The notes beneath the pieces were generated by a model. The model was given only the letters and a program-made list of their open reading frames with translations, did no database searches and was not told the origin of the DNA. From Bacillota bacterium (GTDB lineage Bacteria; Bacillota; Sulfobacillia; JAJZYS01; JAJYTV01), in NCBI GenBank assembly GCA_021793645.1, contig JAJYSJ010000013.1:19506-83505 (forward strand): a DNA stretch of 64,000 nt, given 5' to 3'. Numbering within the stretch: the stretch's first letter is position 1; each line of letters opens with the position of its first letter. A program made the position numbers and the translations under genes. This document shows positions 17,205 through 24,702 of the stretch, piece by piece.

Positions 17205-17606
17205 AAACGGCGAGATGTATCGGACCCCCTCTATGGATCTGCCGGAAGGCCCGTCTTCGCTGAGAATGGTAGAGATACCATTCTGCACAGCTATTGCCCA
17301 GATCATCGCATCCCAAAAGCTCAACTGATGCTCGCGCACGCCAGCCAAAGCTCGTGAGACGGTCGGTGCCGTCGGAGATAAAACTTGCCACGAGGCCGTG
17401 AGAGCCTCTACGTCGTGCAGGATCACTTCCACGGCGTGACCACTGCGCAGGAGGACGTTGGAGAACTCCGATAGGACCTGAACCGATAGAGCACCGACAC
17501 TATGAATCTCTTGCAATGCGGCCAAGGCGGTGGTCTGGCGCGCTCTGTCCGTGTTTACACCTGCCGCGTAGACGAGGATATTGGTATCCACTAGCGTCGT
17601 GATCAT
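17202..17606 (-). CDS. vapC: VapC-type PIN-domain ribonuclease toxin
   Basis: 134 residues. The PIN-domain acidic residues are visible: LVDTNILVYAA at the N-terminus, the middle Glu in QVLSEFSNVLL, and SFWDAMIWAIAVQNG with TILSEDG at the C-terminus. A complete active site is therefore present. VapC toxins usually cut tRNA or rRNA. It overlaps the vapB stop by 4 bp. Its 3' end abuts the truncated transposase. Confidence 0.88.
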   Translation of the reverse strand: MITTLVDTNILVYAAGVNTDRARQTTALAALQEIHSVGALSVQVLSEFSNVLLRSGHAVEVILHDVEALTASWQVLSPTAPTVSRALAGVREHQLSFWDAMIWAIAVQNGISTILSEDGPSGRSIEGVRYISPF

Positions 17607-17848
17607 CCGGGGGGCATCCTATCCTCGTAGAGGTCTTCCCTCCGCCAAGCGCGGACTCGGCCATCTGCGGGACGGCTGGCCCACTCCTGGAGTAGCGCGT
17701 GCCATTTCTTGTCCGCAACATCTTCCTGGCCCAACCGGAGCGCGATCGCGTCGCGCACTAGTGCGCCCTCGGATCGTCCAGTGCGCTTGGAGAGACGCTT
17801 GAGGGCCTCATCCTGTTCGCGCGGGATAAAAATCTGCTTTCGGATCAC
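17603..17848 (-). CDS. vapB: Ribbon-helix-helix (VapB/CopG-like) antitoxin
   Basis: 81 residues from GTG 17848, with GAGGTGAGG upstream. The N-terminal RHH fold (RKQIFIPREQDEALKRLSKR, then TGRSEGALVRDAI) binds DNA. The Trp/Arg-rich C-terminal tail would occupy the VapC active site. Antitoxin-first order and a 4-bp overlap with vapC are typical. Confidence 0.85.
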   Translation of the reverse strand: MIRKQIFIPREQDEALKRLSKRTGRSEGALVRDAIALRLGQEDVADKKWHALLQEWASRPADGRVRAWRREDLYEDRMPPG

Positions 17849-17863
17849 GGCGCCTCACCTCAT

Positions 17864-18140
17864 TCACCTATGACCTACGTCTATGATATGTGTTGGTTGT
17901 GGGCGTGGCAAGAAGAACAAACCTAACCGCAGGTCGATAGTTCGACGACTGTCTTCGATGGGTCGGGGATAGGAAAGACCATCCTCACGCAGTCCCCTTA
18001 GGTGAAACGCAATGACGTCCCGCATGTTCGCCAAGGTCTCCTCTACGGATGCGCCGGCGGCGACGCAGCCCGGAAGATCGGGGGCGTACGCGGAATAATG
18101 GGCACCGATGTGTTCAACGACCAGGGCTAACGGCGCATCA
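17864..18140 (-). pseudogene. hicB-like antitoxin, second HicAB module (start frame disrupted)
   Basis: A clear HicB domain is encoded: HYSAYAPDLPGCVAAGASVE, then ETLANMRDVIAFHLRGLRED. The ribosome site AAGGAGTGAG leads to ATGATGCGCCGT in a frame that hits TAG at once. The HicB frame has a TGA just upstream and no normal start. A one-base lesion after ATGATGCGCCG explains both. Use of an internal CTG cannot be excluded. It lies directly upstream of vapB on the same strand. Confidence 0.75.
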
Positions 18141-18328
18141 TCTCACTCCTTTGAGACCGGCCTGCTTCAAGATGCTGTTTAGCGTGCCGACCGCAAGATC
18201 GCGGCTTTTCCCGCGATCGTCACCCTGCCAGGCTTGTTGGGGTGCTTGTACTGCCGGTGACTCCCCACAATGGTCACGAGATACCAGTCGTCTCCTTCGA
18301 TGAGGGCGATCACGTCGGCAACCTTCAT
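18138..18328 (-). pseudogene. hicA-like toxin, frameshifted
   Basis: ATG 18328 begins a typical HicA (DVIALIEGDDWYLVTIVGSH with RQYKHPNKPGRVTIAGK, including the catalytic GSH motif). The frame then runs to an early stop. The expected C-terminus (RDLAVGTLNSILKQAGLKGV) follows in another frame after GGGAAAAGCC. A one-base change therefore killed the toxin, and its partner hicB is damaged as well. There is no Shine-Dalgarno: a 56-bp hairpin abuts the start codon. Confidence 0.8.
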
Positions 18329-18384
18329 GAGGCGCATTCTCCGAAGGCTGAGCCGAAGGGCTCAGCCTTCGGAGAATGCGCCTC
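18329..18384. repeat. Perfect 26-bp inverted repeat abutting the hicA-like start
   Basis: Arms 18329-18354 and 18359-18384 match perfectly with a 4-nt loop (GAAG). The left arm touches the ATG of the decayed hicA. The symmetry looks like a fold-back duplication. Confidence 0.95.
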
Positions 18385-18626
18385 CGCGCCGTGAACGCGA
18401 CGACATCGCCTGCCCGGTCTACGACGCGGACGGCCTTGGCGGTCGTTACCGTGTTGGTGCCCAAATTGGTGCCATTCACGCGAGATGAGACGAAATGAAT
18501 AGGGGTCGATAGGATGAAGAGGCGCGCGCCTAAACGCCATGAAAGCCGCTCTAGGAGCGGAGTTGATGCACTCCAATCCATCTCATTTCACACTACCGCA
18601 CATCGAGCAAACGGACTGCCTCCTAA

Positions 18627-18671
18627 ATGGTAAGCAGGAGGTCTCGGGTTCAAATCCCAACGTCAGCTCCA
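18627..18671 (+). repeat. attR: displaced 3' half of tRNA-Thr (GGT)
   Basis: 44 of 45 bases match 14097-14141. The mismatch (A at 18659) breaks a T-stem pair, as expected for a copy no longer under selection. Confidence 0.92.
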
Positions 18672-18682
18672 CTTGAAGTCGA

Positions 18683-18714
18683 GGCCCCGCGCAGCGCGCG
18701 GGGCCTTTGGCTTT
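18683..18714 (+). terminator. Terminator downstream of attR
   Basis: GGCCCCGCGC / GCGCGGGGCC, 3-nt loop, then TTTGGCTTT. Probably the ancestral terminator of the tRNA operon. Confidence 0.7.
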
Positions 18715-19024
18715 GCTCGTGCCGAGTTGTACGGGACTGCGTTGCTACGAATTTGCCACTATTCTTGACCGAACGCTAGGACGCCGGACACAGGGACGCG
18801 GTGAGCCGTCAAATGCTGACCAGGGAAGCCAACTCATAAGCCAGTATTCTCTCCTCAAGAGCGCGCGTTGGAGATCGCCGGCCTGAGCATTCGCCTCGTC
18901 GACGGCGGGTCTCCCCGGGTGTACGGCTTGGCGAGTACGCCGCATGAATGCCGATCGACCGGGACTTCCTCTCAAACGGTCAAGTCCGGAATGTGATGTA
19001 AATTCGTTCTGGCATGCGGGTCAG
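18715..19024. other. Gene-free stretch behind the island
   Basis: No frame or RNA signal recognised between the attR terminator and the IS256-type remnant. Confidence 0.5.
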
Positions 19025-19261
19025 TCAGCAGTGGTCGCCCTGGGGTCTGCGCCAGTCTCGGTAGGCGGCCATTTCGAAGTACTTGCAGCCGGTGGGCCAA
19101 GCCTCGTGCTGCTCCAAGAGGAGAGCCCCAAGCAGCCGTTCGACGGAGGCGCGCCGGCGAATCTCCTCGTTCAGTCGGTCGACGATGTTCGTGGTGCGTA
19201 GCCGCTTGCGATAGGGCTCCGGTTCGCCGAGAGTGGCGACCGCGTCGTCGAAGCCATTCCC
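19025..19261 (-). pseudogene. C-terminal remnant of an IS256/Mutator-type transposase
   Basis: The frame shows FDDAVATLGEPEPYRKRLRT, TNIVDRLNEEIRRR and LLGALLLEQHEAWPTG-KYFEM, the C-terminal signature of Mutator-type transposases. The usual RVIRIFPN segment between RRR and LLGALL is deleted. The DDE core and inverted repeats are missing. Confidence 0.75.
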
Positions 19262-19387
19262 AGGCGCTGTACGGCTTGTGGTACCCGGTCGGCCTACGCC
19301 GTGTCTGACTTTCCGGAGTTGGCGGCGACGTGCAGAGAAGGGCACCCAATGACCGAAGGGCCCAGTGCCCCTCTCTGCGCGCTTGTG

Positions 19388-20014
19388 TCAGCCTCTCCGG
19401 CCTCCTGCGAGCCAAGCCGCCATACCGCCCACGAGATTCGAGACTTGCCGGTAGCCTAGCCGGTAAAGGAACTGCACTGCCTCGCCGCTGCGGGCGCCGC
19501 TGGCACAGACAAAGACCATCGGCTCGTCCTGCTGCAGTTCGCCGTAGCGCTGTCCGAACTGCGAGAGTGGAATGTGCTCTGAGCCCTCGATGTGGCCCGA
19601 GTTGAATTCCCATGCCTCACGGACGTCGATCAGGCGAGGTGTCCTACCCTCCTGCAGCATGCGCGAAAGTTCGTCAGCTGTGATCTGACCGACCGCCGCC
19701 AGCGGGCCGCCCGCCTGCTTCCAGGCCGCAATGCCCCCGTCGAGCAGTCCCTGCACGGTAAAGCCGGCCCGGTTCAGTTCTTGGGCGGCGAAATCCGCTA
19801 GGGGAGTGTTGTCCGACACCAGCACCACCGGAGCCTCCTGCTTGAGGTAGAAGGCCGCCTGCTGGGCAAAGCCATTACGGGTGTAGGGAACGTTGATCGA
19901 CTCCGGAATGTGCTCGCGCGTGTATGCAACGGGTACGCGCACATCGACGACCTGCGCACCGGCGACCTGTGCGTCGCGTAGGTCTGCGACGGAAACTGAC
20001 AATGCCTCGCTCAA
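19388..20014 (-). CDS. Tandem-domain rhodanese (sulfurtransferase)
   Basis: 208 residues from TTG 20014, behind GGGGGAG. Two rhodanese folds: residues 1-105 (ADLRDAQVAGAQVVDVRVPV, REHIPESINVPY), where the active-site loop reads VSDNTP and lacks the cysteine, and residues 106-208 with an intact loop CASGARSG carrying the persulfide-forming Cys. It would move sulfane sulfur, and it lies 40 bp behind the persulfide dioxygenase-like gene as the second gene of the operon. Sulfide/persulfide detoxification is the natural reading. Confidence 0.88.
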   Translation of the reverse strand: MSEALSVSVADLRDAQVAGAQVVDVRVPVAYTREHIPESINVPYTRNGFAQQAAFYLKQEAPVVLVSDNTPLADFAAQELNRAGFTVQGLLDGGIAAWKQAGGPLAAVGQITADELSRMLQEGRTPRLIDVREAWEFNSGHIEGSEHIPLSQFGQRYGELQQDEPMVFVCASGARSGEAVQFLYRLGYRQVSNLVGGMAAWLAGGRRG

Positions 20015-20053
20015 CTGATCCCGCTCCCCCTAACTGACGTAGGCTCTAACCGC

Positions 20054-20812
20054 CTAGTCGAGTCCCATGTTGTGGCGCTTGATCTCCTGATAACGGTCGG
20101 GCAGAGGCTTCATGCCGATCCGGACGAACTCGGCGAATCCAGTGCCTGTCTGTGTCTGCAGCGCTGCGTTAAAGCGCTGCTCGAAGCCGATGGTCGATGA
20201 GGCTTTGGCGCTCATGCCCGCACCGCCACAGGCTGATACGCCATAGTGCCCTGGATAGAGCTCGACGAATTCCGGATAAGCGGCGAGTTTCTCGACGCTC
20301 TGCCGCAGCCGCCCGAGGCGACCTTGGATATCCTCATCGCTCAGTTCGTCCACTGCGAGGTCTGGGCGTGCGACGTCTCCTACAAACAGCGAGTCTCCGG
20401 AAAGGATCATCCACGGAAGATCCAGGCTGCGGCTTCCATCGAAGACCAGGAGGGAAATGCTCTCGTCCGTGTGGCCCGGAGTATGTAGCACGCGAACGCG
20501 GTTCCTGCCGATGGAGATCTCGTCCCCGTCGCCGACTGGCACGAAGGGATAGGTGACGGCTGCATCCTTGTGCAACATGTAGATCGCGCCAGTTGCGGTG
20601 GCGAGTTCTCGCCCAACCGACACGTGATCTGCGTGCAGGTGGGTGTCGACGATCTGCGTCACCTGCAGTCCGAGGTCGGCTGCCCGCAGTACGTATTCGT
20701 TTACTCCGACGGCTTCAAGCGGATCGACGACCAGCAGTTCGCCGCTCTCCGGACAACCCACCAGGTACGAAGCGCAGCCGAGTCGCGGGTCGAGGATCTG
20801 ATGGAAGACCAA
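20054..20812 (-). CDS. Metallo-beta-lactamase-fold persulfide dioxygenase-like protein (ETHE1/Blh type)
   Basis: 252 residues. The metal-binding signature THLHADHVS (HxHxDH) is followed by HTPGHTDESISLL, a GDSLFVGDVARPDL segment and a LYPGHYG His, which is the ETHE1/CstB-type arrangement. The RPD loop after GDSLFVGD is typical of persulfide dioxygenases as opposed to glyoxalase II. Expected reaction: oxidation of glutathione- or bacillithiol-type persulfide to sulfite (inference from family). Start TTG 20812 has GGGAGGTGAG upstream; the longer open frame overlaps the promoter and is not used. Confidence 0.85.
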   Translation of the reverse strand: MVFHQILDPRLGCASYLVGCPESGELLVVDPLEAVGVNEYVLRAADLGLQVTQIVDTHLHADHVSVGRELATATGAIYMLHKDAAVTYPFVPVGDGDEISIGRNRVRVLHTPGHTDESISLLVFDGSRSLDLPWMILSGDSLFVGDVARPDLAVDELSDEDIQGRLGRLRQSVEKLAAYPEFVELYPGHYGVSACGGAGMSAKASSTIGFEQRFNAALQTQTGTGFAEFVRIGMKPLPDRYQEIKRHNMGLD

Positions 20813-20831
20813 GTCAGTCTCACCTCCCAAG

Positions 20832-20847
20832 ATACCTGTGTGGGTAT
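20832..20847. promoter_or_regulatory. CsoR/CstR-like operator of the persulfide operon
   Basis: ATACCTGTGTGGGTAT, dyad ATACC-N6-GGTAT. The spacing and ends match the 16-bp CstR operator (ATACCCC-NN-GGGGTAT). It lies at the transcription start, overlapping the -10 box by two bases. Confidence 0.6.
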
Positions 20848-20875
20848 GATACAGAAACACCAGCAGGGTGGTCAA
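20846..20875 (-). promoter_or_regulatory. Promoter of the MBL-rhodanese operon
   Basis: Minus strand: TTGACC (20870-20875), 18-bp spacer, TATCAT (20846-20851). Confidence 0.7.
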
Positions 20876-21065
20876 CATTTCGAATCATACAGCGCTGAGT
20901 ATGGCACCTTGAGCTTGCAGAGAGATTCTCAAGCCTGAGCCGCTTGGGACCCGCGGTAAGGTGGTACACACCAGATGCACTGTGGATGTGAAGCCAGGAC
21001 GCTTGCGCGGTGTGCACCTGCATGTACGTTTTGCCGTGTGGCTCCGCGCTGCGCTCGGCCTGGCT

Positions 21066-21074
21066 TGGTATAAT
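21066..21074 (+). promoter_or_regulatory. Extended -10 promoter of gltX
   Basis: TGG directly followed by TATAAT (21069-21074). No good -35 is present, as is usual for extended -10 promoters. Confidence 0.6.
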
Positions 21075-21105
21075 AGAAAAAGTTTGCACGCGTTGGAGGA
21101 TGACC

Positions 21106-22554
21106 ATGGCGGGTGTTCGCACGCGGTATGCCCCCAGTCCGACGGGATACATGCACCTGGGCAACCTGAGGACGGGGCTTTATGCCTACCTGACGGCAAA
21201 GCAGCAGAATGGGCAGTTTATTCTTCGCATCGAGGATACCGACCAGGAGCGCGAGCGCGAGGGCGCGGTGCGGGCGATCTACGACACGCTCGCAAGGGTC
21301 GGTCTGCAGCATGACGAGGGACCGGACGTAGGCGGCCCGTATGGGCCGTACATTCAGAGCGAGCGCCTTGGAGTCTACAGCCGTTATGCCGATGAACTCA
21401 TCGGCCTTAGTGGAGCATATCGCTGCTTTTGCGCGCCGGAGGAGACCGAAGCGCAGCGCGAAGAGGCCCGACGTAGGCATCAGCCGTTCAAAGATGCTCG
21501 TTGCCGCGCACTTTCTCAGGACGAGATCGATGATCGTCTTGCAAAAGGGCAGCCATTTGTTGTCCGCCAGCGGACACCCCTCACCGGCACGACTAGCTAC
21601 GACGATGTGGTGTTTGGCCGCATCTCGATCGACAACGCCGAACTCGACGACAGCGTGCTCTTGAAGTCTGACGGCTTTCCAACCTACAACTTTGCCAATG
21701 TGATCGACGACCACTTGATGGAGATCACCCACGTCATGCGCGGTGCGGAGTACCTTTCCTCGACGCCGAAGTACATTCTCATCTACCAGGCCTTTGGCTG
21801 GGACATCCCAGTGCACGTTCACCTGCCGGTGATCAACAAGTCCGCGACTGAGAAGCTCAGCAAGCGCCATGGCGACGCGTCCTTCGAGGACTACTACAAC
21901 AAGGGCTACCTGCCCGCTGCCATCCTCAACTACATCGCGCTGCTCGGCTGGGCCCCTGGAACGGATGAGGAGTTCTTCACGCTCGCAGAGCTCGTCGAGC
22001 GCTTTTCCTTCTCAGGACTCTCGAAGTCCCCTTCCATCTTCGACCCGAACAAGCTGCGCTGGATGAACGGCGAATACGTTCGCAAGCTCTCGCTGCAGGA
22101 GTTCCATCGCCTTGCTACCCCCTGGTATTCGGACGACGTTCGGGCTTCCGGCGTCGATCTGCTTCGCCTGAGCCGTCTTCTGCACCAGCGCACTGCGGTG
22201 CTCTCTGAGATCCCGGAGAGCATTGACTTCGTGGCAGCACTGCCGGACTACGACACGAGCCTCTTTACCCACAAAAAGATGAAGACCGACTCCGTAATCG
22301 CTTTGCAGAGTCTTCGCGCGGCGAGAGGAGCCCTCGAAGCACTAACGCCGTTTTCGCAGGACGATGTACACGCTGCTTTGGAGAGTCTTGCGGCCAGCCT
22401 CGGCGTCAAGAACGGACAGGTCATGTACCCGGTGCGCGTCGCACTCTCCGGCAAGGAATTCACCCCCGGCGGAGCGAGCGAGATCTCGGAACTCATCGGT
22501 CGCGACGAGGCGCTCCGCCGGATCGACGTCGGAATCGCCAAGCTCACGCAGTAG
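21106..22554 (+). CDS. gltX: Glutamyl-tRNA synthetase
   Basis: 482 residues, class I synthetase. TRYAPSPTGYMHLGNLRT is the N-terminal HIGH-type region and KLSKRHGD the KMSKS loop. FILRIEDTDQERE and LRWMNGEYVRKLS are further GluRS signatures. ATG 21106 is preceded by GGAGG at optimal distance; ATG 21100 sits too close to that site. In most Bacilli gltX lies between ispF and cysE. Here it lies about 16 kb away as a single gene with its own promoter, so the ancestral cluster has been split. Confidence 0.95.
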   Translation: MAGVRTRYAPSPTGYMHLGNLRTGLYAYLTAKQQNGQFILRIEDTDQEREREGAVRAIYDTLARVGLQHDEGPDVGGPYGPYIQSERLGVYSRYADELIGLSGAYRCFCAPEETEAQREEARRRHQPFKDARCRALSQDEIDDRLAKGQPFVVRQRTPLTGTTSYDDVVFGRISIDNAELDDSVLLKSDGFPTYNFANVIDDHLMEITHVMRGAEYLSSTPKYILIYQAFGWDIPVHVHLPVINKSATEKLSKRHGDASFEDYYNKGYLPAAILNYIALLGWAPGTDEEFFTLAELVERFSFSGLSKSPSIFDPNKLRWMNGEYVRKLSLQEFHRLATPWYSDDVRASGVDLLRLSRLLHQRTAVLSEIPESIDFVAALPDYDTSLFTHKKMKTDSVIALQSLRAARGALEALTPFSQDDVHAALESLAASLGVKNGQVMYPVRVALSGKEFTPGGASEISELIGRDEALRRIDVGIAKLTQ

Positions 22555-22576
22555 CTCGGCCGACTCGCTTCTCGGC

Positions 22577-23259
22577 CTAGTGCGTGAACTGAATCAGCCA
22601 GACGAGTCCGCCCAGGATGACAGCCGCCAGTGCGACCACTGAGGCGGGGCGCCAGACAGCCGGCGGCTCGCACAGGCGACTGCGGACGTGTCGGCGCAGC
22701 GTTGTGGCGGGATCGCCTTCCAGCAGCCGGTCGTACGCCGGACCGATGTTGCGCAGGGCCCGTTCGAAGCGATCCCCATCCCGCATGATGTCTGCATGTA
22801 AGCGCTCGCGCCCCCGGTGTAGGCGGACCGTTACGGCCGACACGCTGAGACCGAGCGAGGGCGGATGTCCTCAAGTCGCAATCCGAGCGCGGAATGCATG
22901 ACGTCTCGCTCGTCATCGGGCAGAGCGCTGACGAGCCATGCCATACGGATGCAGTCGTTCGCACCGTCCTTGGCGTCCTGGGGTTGCACCCTGTGAGGCT
23001 GCCGCCGACGGATATCGCGTGCCACGTTGTGGGCGACGGCCAGCAAGAGCGTCACATCGTAACGCGGCCTGGGACGCTCGACGTAGTGCAGATAGCGGAT
23101 CCATGTCTCCTGCGCGGCGTCTGCGGCAAGTTCGGGATCTCCCAACATGCCGAAAAGGTATCGCATGACTTGTGGTTCGTGCAGGCCGTAAAGGCGATCG
23201 AACTCTTCTTCTTTCGCGGGCTGCATGTCTGGACCCCAGCCTTTGGCAGTGCCGTTCAT
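22577..23259 (-). pseudogene. ECF sigma factor interrupted by a frameshift, with C-terminal membrane segment
   Basis: The first frame gives sigma region 2 (FDRLYGLHEPQVMRYLFGML, AADAAQETWIRYL) and the start of region 4 (ALPDDERDVMH, GLRLEDI). It then runs to a stop. The DNA-binding helix (LGLSVSAVTVRLHRGRERLH) continues in another frame, leading to a polar linker and one hydrophobic segment (ASVVALAAVILGGLVWLIQF) at the end (stop 22577). Restoring one base joins all parts to about 225 residues, a sigma factor tethered by a C-terminal anchor. It may be a real pseudogene or a sequencing error. The start at 23259 is not secure. Confidence 0.7.
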
Positions 23260-23466
23260 CCATTAACACGACGCCGGTACGCATTTGGTTTCGCAGGATT
23301 GGCAGGATCTATCTGGGAAGATGCATTGGGGGATCATCCGGAACGTAGGAGCGGTTCGTGTGTGGCCGGCATAGGCTAACCCGGAACGGTCGGAAGCCAT
23401 CATTAGGCGGAGTCGCGGTGCACGACGGAGGTCCGCTGCCGCGCCCAGAAAGGGGCGAACCACCCC

Positions 23467-23823
23467 GTGAACATCCTCCACAGCATCGCGGCGTCGTTGA
23501 TGGGCTACCCTCCCGTGGCAGCTTCCATGGGCACCTTGCTTGTGTTCGTATTTGTCGATGTGGTGCTCGGAGTCGCCGCAGCGGTCAAGAAGCGGAGATT
23601 TGAACTCGTACGGGTCGCTGACTTCGTCGGAGGGGACCTGCTCAAGGCCCTCGTCGTTCTCGCGTTCGGTGTTGGAGCGCAGTCGAACGCCTATCTCGCC
23701 AGCGTGTTCTACTTGACGGCTGCGGCCGTGCTGACGACCCTCGTGGGGAAAATCAACAGCAACTTCAAAACGGTCTTTGGCGTGAACCCGCATATCCCTC
23801 CGCCGCCTACCCCTGGATCCTGA
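23467..23823 (+). CDS. Phage holin-family small membrane protein
   Basis: 118 residues from GTG 23467. Three hydrophobic segments (GTLLVFVFVDVVLGVAAAV, LLKALVVLAFGVG, YLASVFYLTAAAVLTTLVG) and a proline-rich cytosolic tail (PHIPPPPTPGS). The layout resembles phage-type holins of the toxin-secretion family. No endolysin or phage gene is nearby, so it may be a domesticated export or lysis-related protein. Function uncertain. Confidence 0.6.
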   Translation: MNILHSIAASLMGYPPVAASMGTLLVFVFVDVVLGVAAAVKKRRFELVRVADFVGGDLLKALVVLAFGVGAQSNAYLASVFYLTAAAVLTTLVGKINSNFKTVFGVNPHIPPPPTPGS

Positions 23824-23824
23824 C

Positions 23825-23861
23825 AGAACGCCCCGCACCTCCAAGAGGGGCGGGGCGTTCT
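23825..23861. terminator. Bidirectional hairpin between convergent genes
   Basis: AGAACGCCCCGC / GCGGGGCGTTCT arms with a 13-nt loop, between the holin-like gene and the nitrilase gene. No U-tract. Confidence 0.65.
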
Positions 23862-23874
23862 GATGGCTGCGCGG

Positions 23875-24696
23875 CTATGGCCCGGCTGGCGTCTTGGCGT
23901 AGACAGCGGGCTTGCGGTCCCGCAGACCTGTGAGGTCCGAGAAGCGAATGGAGCCGACTGCATCAAGGTCGAGCTGGGCGAACAGCGTGCCTTCTTGCGA
24001 ATTGTCCAGGATCGCGAGGACATCTCCCGTTGGCGTGACAATTTGACTGTGACCGCCGAAGTTCAATGCGCCCTCGCTGCCGGCGCGGTTGCAGGCGATG
24101 ACCCAGCATCCGTTCTCGATGGCGCGGGCGCGCAGGAGAGTGTCCCAGTAGCCGATGCTTGGCTCGTCCCAGGCTGATGCCACGAGCAGGACCGTTGCTC
24201 CGGCGAGCGCACTCGCGCGACCCCACTCCGGAAAGGCGACATCCCAGCAGATGCCGAGCCCAACTGTCGCGCCGCCAATTTGCGCCAGCCGGAACTCTGC
24301 TCCATCCGCGAAATACAACTGCTCTTCCTGCCAGAGGTGCACCTTGCGGTACATCGGTCGCAATGCCCCGTCCGGAGCGATCAGAAGGAGTGAATCGTAG
24401 ATGACGCCCCCATGCTTCGGGTGGCGTTCTGGCAAGCCGACGGCCAGGTGCACTTTTGCATCCTGCGCAGTCTGCTGCAGGCCAGGCAGCGCTGCCAGAG
24501 CCTGCGCCGACAGGGACCAGAAGTCGGACCTGCCGTCGTAGCCCGTGAGGGCGAGTTCCGGGAAGACGACGAGGTCGAGGGGACCGTGCGCTCCTCGAAG
24601 GGAGCGCACGGTGTCAATCATGCGCAGCGCGTTGCCCGCCACATCGCCAAGCACTGGTGCGATTTGGGCGATGGCGACGCGAAGGGTCTTAGGCAT
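23875..24696 (-). CDS. Carbon-nitrogen hydrolase (nitrilase superfamily)
   Basis: 273 residues. The Glu-Lys-Cys triad is visible: Glu in VVFPELALTGY, Lys in YRKVHLWQEEQLYF, Cys in LGICWDVAFPEWGR. Overall it resembles omega-amidase/N-carbamoyl-type amidohydrolases. The substrate is unknown. It lies 6 bp behind an amino acid permease and near an omega-aminotransferase, so hydrolysis of an amide or carbamoyl amino acid in an amine or GABA-like catabolic route is plausible (inference). Confidence 0.87.
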   Translation of the reverse strand: MPKTLRVAIAQIAPVLGDVAGNALRMIDTVRSLRGAHGPLDLVVFPELALTGYDGRSDFWSLSAQALAALPGLQQTAQDAKVHLAVGLPERHPKHGGVIYDSLLLIAPDGALRPMYRKVHLWQEEQLYFADGAEFRLAQIGGATVGLGICWDVAFPEWGRASALAGATVLLVASAWDEPSIGYWDTLLRARAIENGCWVIACNRAGSEGALNFGGHSQIVTPTGDVLAILDNSQEGTLFAQLDLDAVGSIRFSDLTGLRDRKPAVYAKTPAGP

Positions 24697-24702
24697 TGCG
24701 GC

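Larger units (their letters stand above)
14142..18671. mobile_element. 4.5-kb genomic island integrated in tRNA-Thr (attL 14097-14141, attR 18627-18671)
   Basis: The 45-bp sequence from the anticodon loop to CCA of tRNA-Thr recurs at 18627-18671 with one mismatch, in the T-arm at 18659. This is the standard footprint of tyrosine-integrase insertion into a tRNA gene. The displaced copy is followed by a GC-rich terminator (18683-18714), likely the original tRNA terminator. The cargo is a split nucleotidyltransferase gene, hicAB, a broken IS1380-like transposase, vapBC and a decayed hicAB. No intact integrase remains, so the island is probably immobile now. Boundaries are seen directly; the mechanism is inferred. 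Confidence 0.85.

Noticed and set aside
18400..18581. Minus-strand frame 18138-18581 as a single gene
   Set aside because: It joins antisense and hairpin sequence to the last part of the frameshifted hicA; only the final 25 residues are meaningful.
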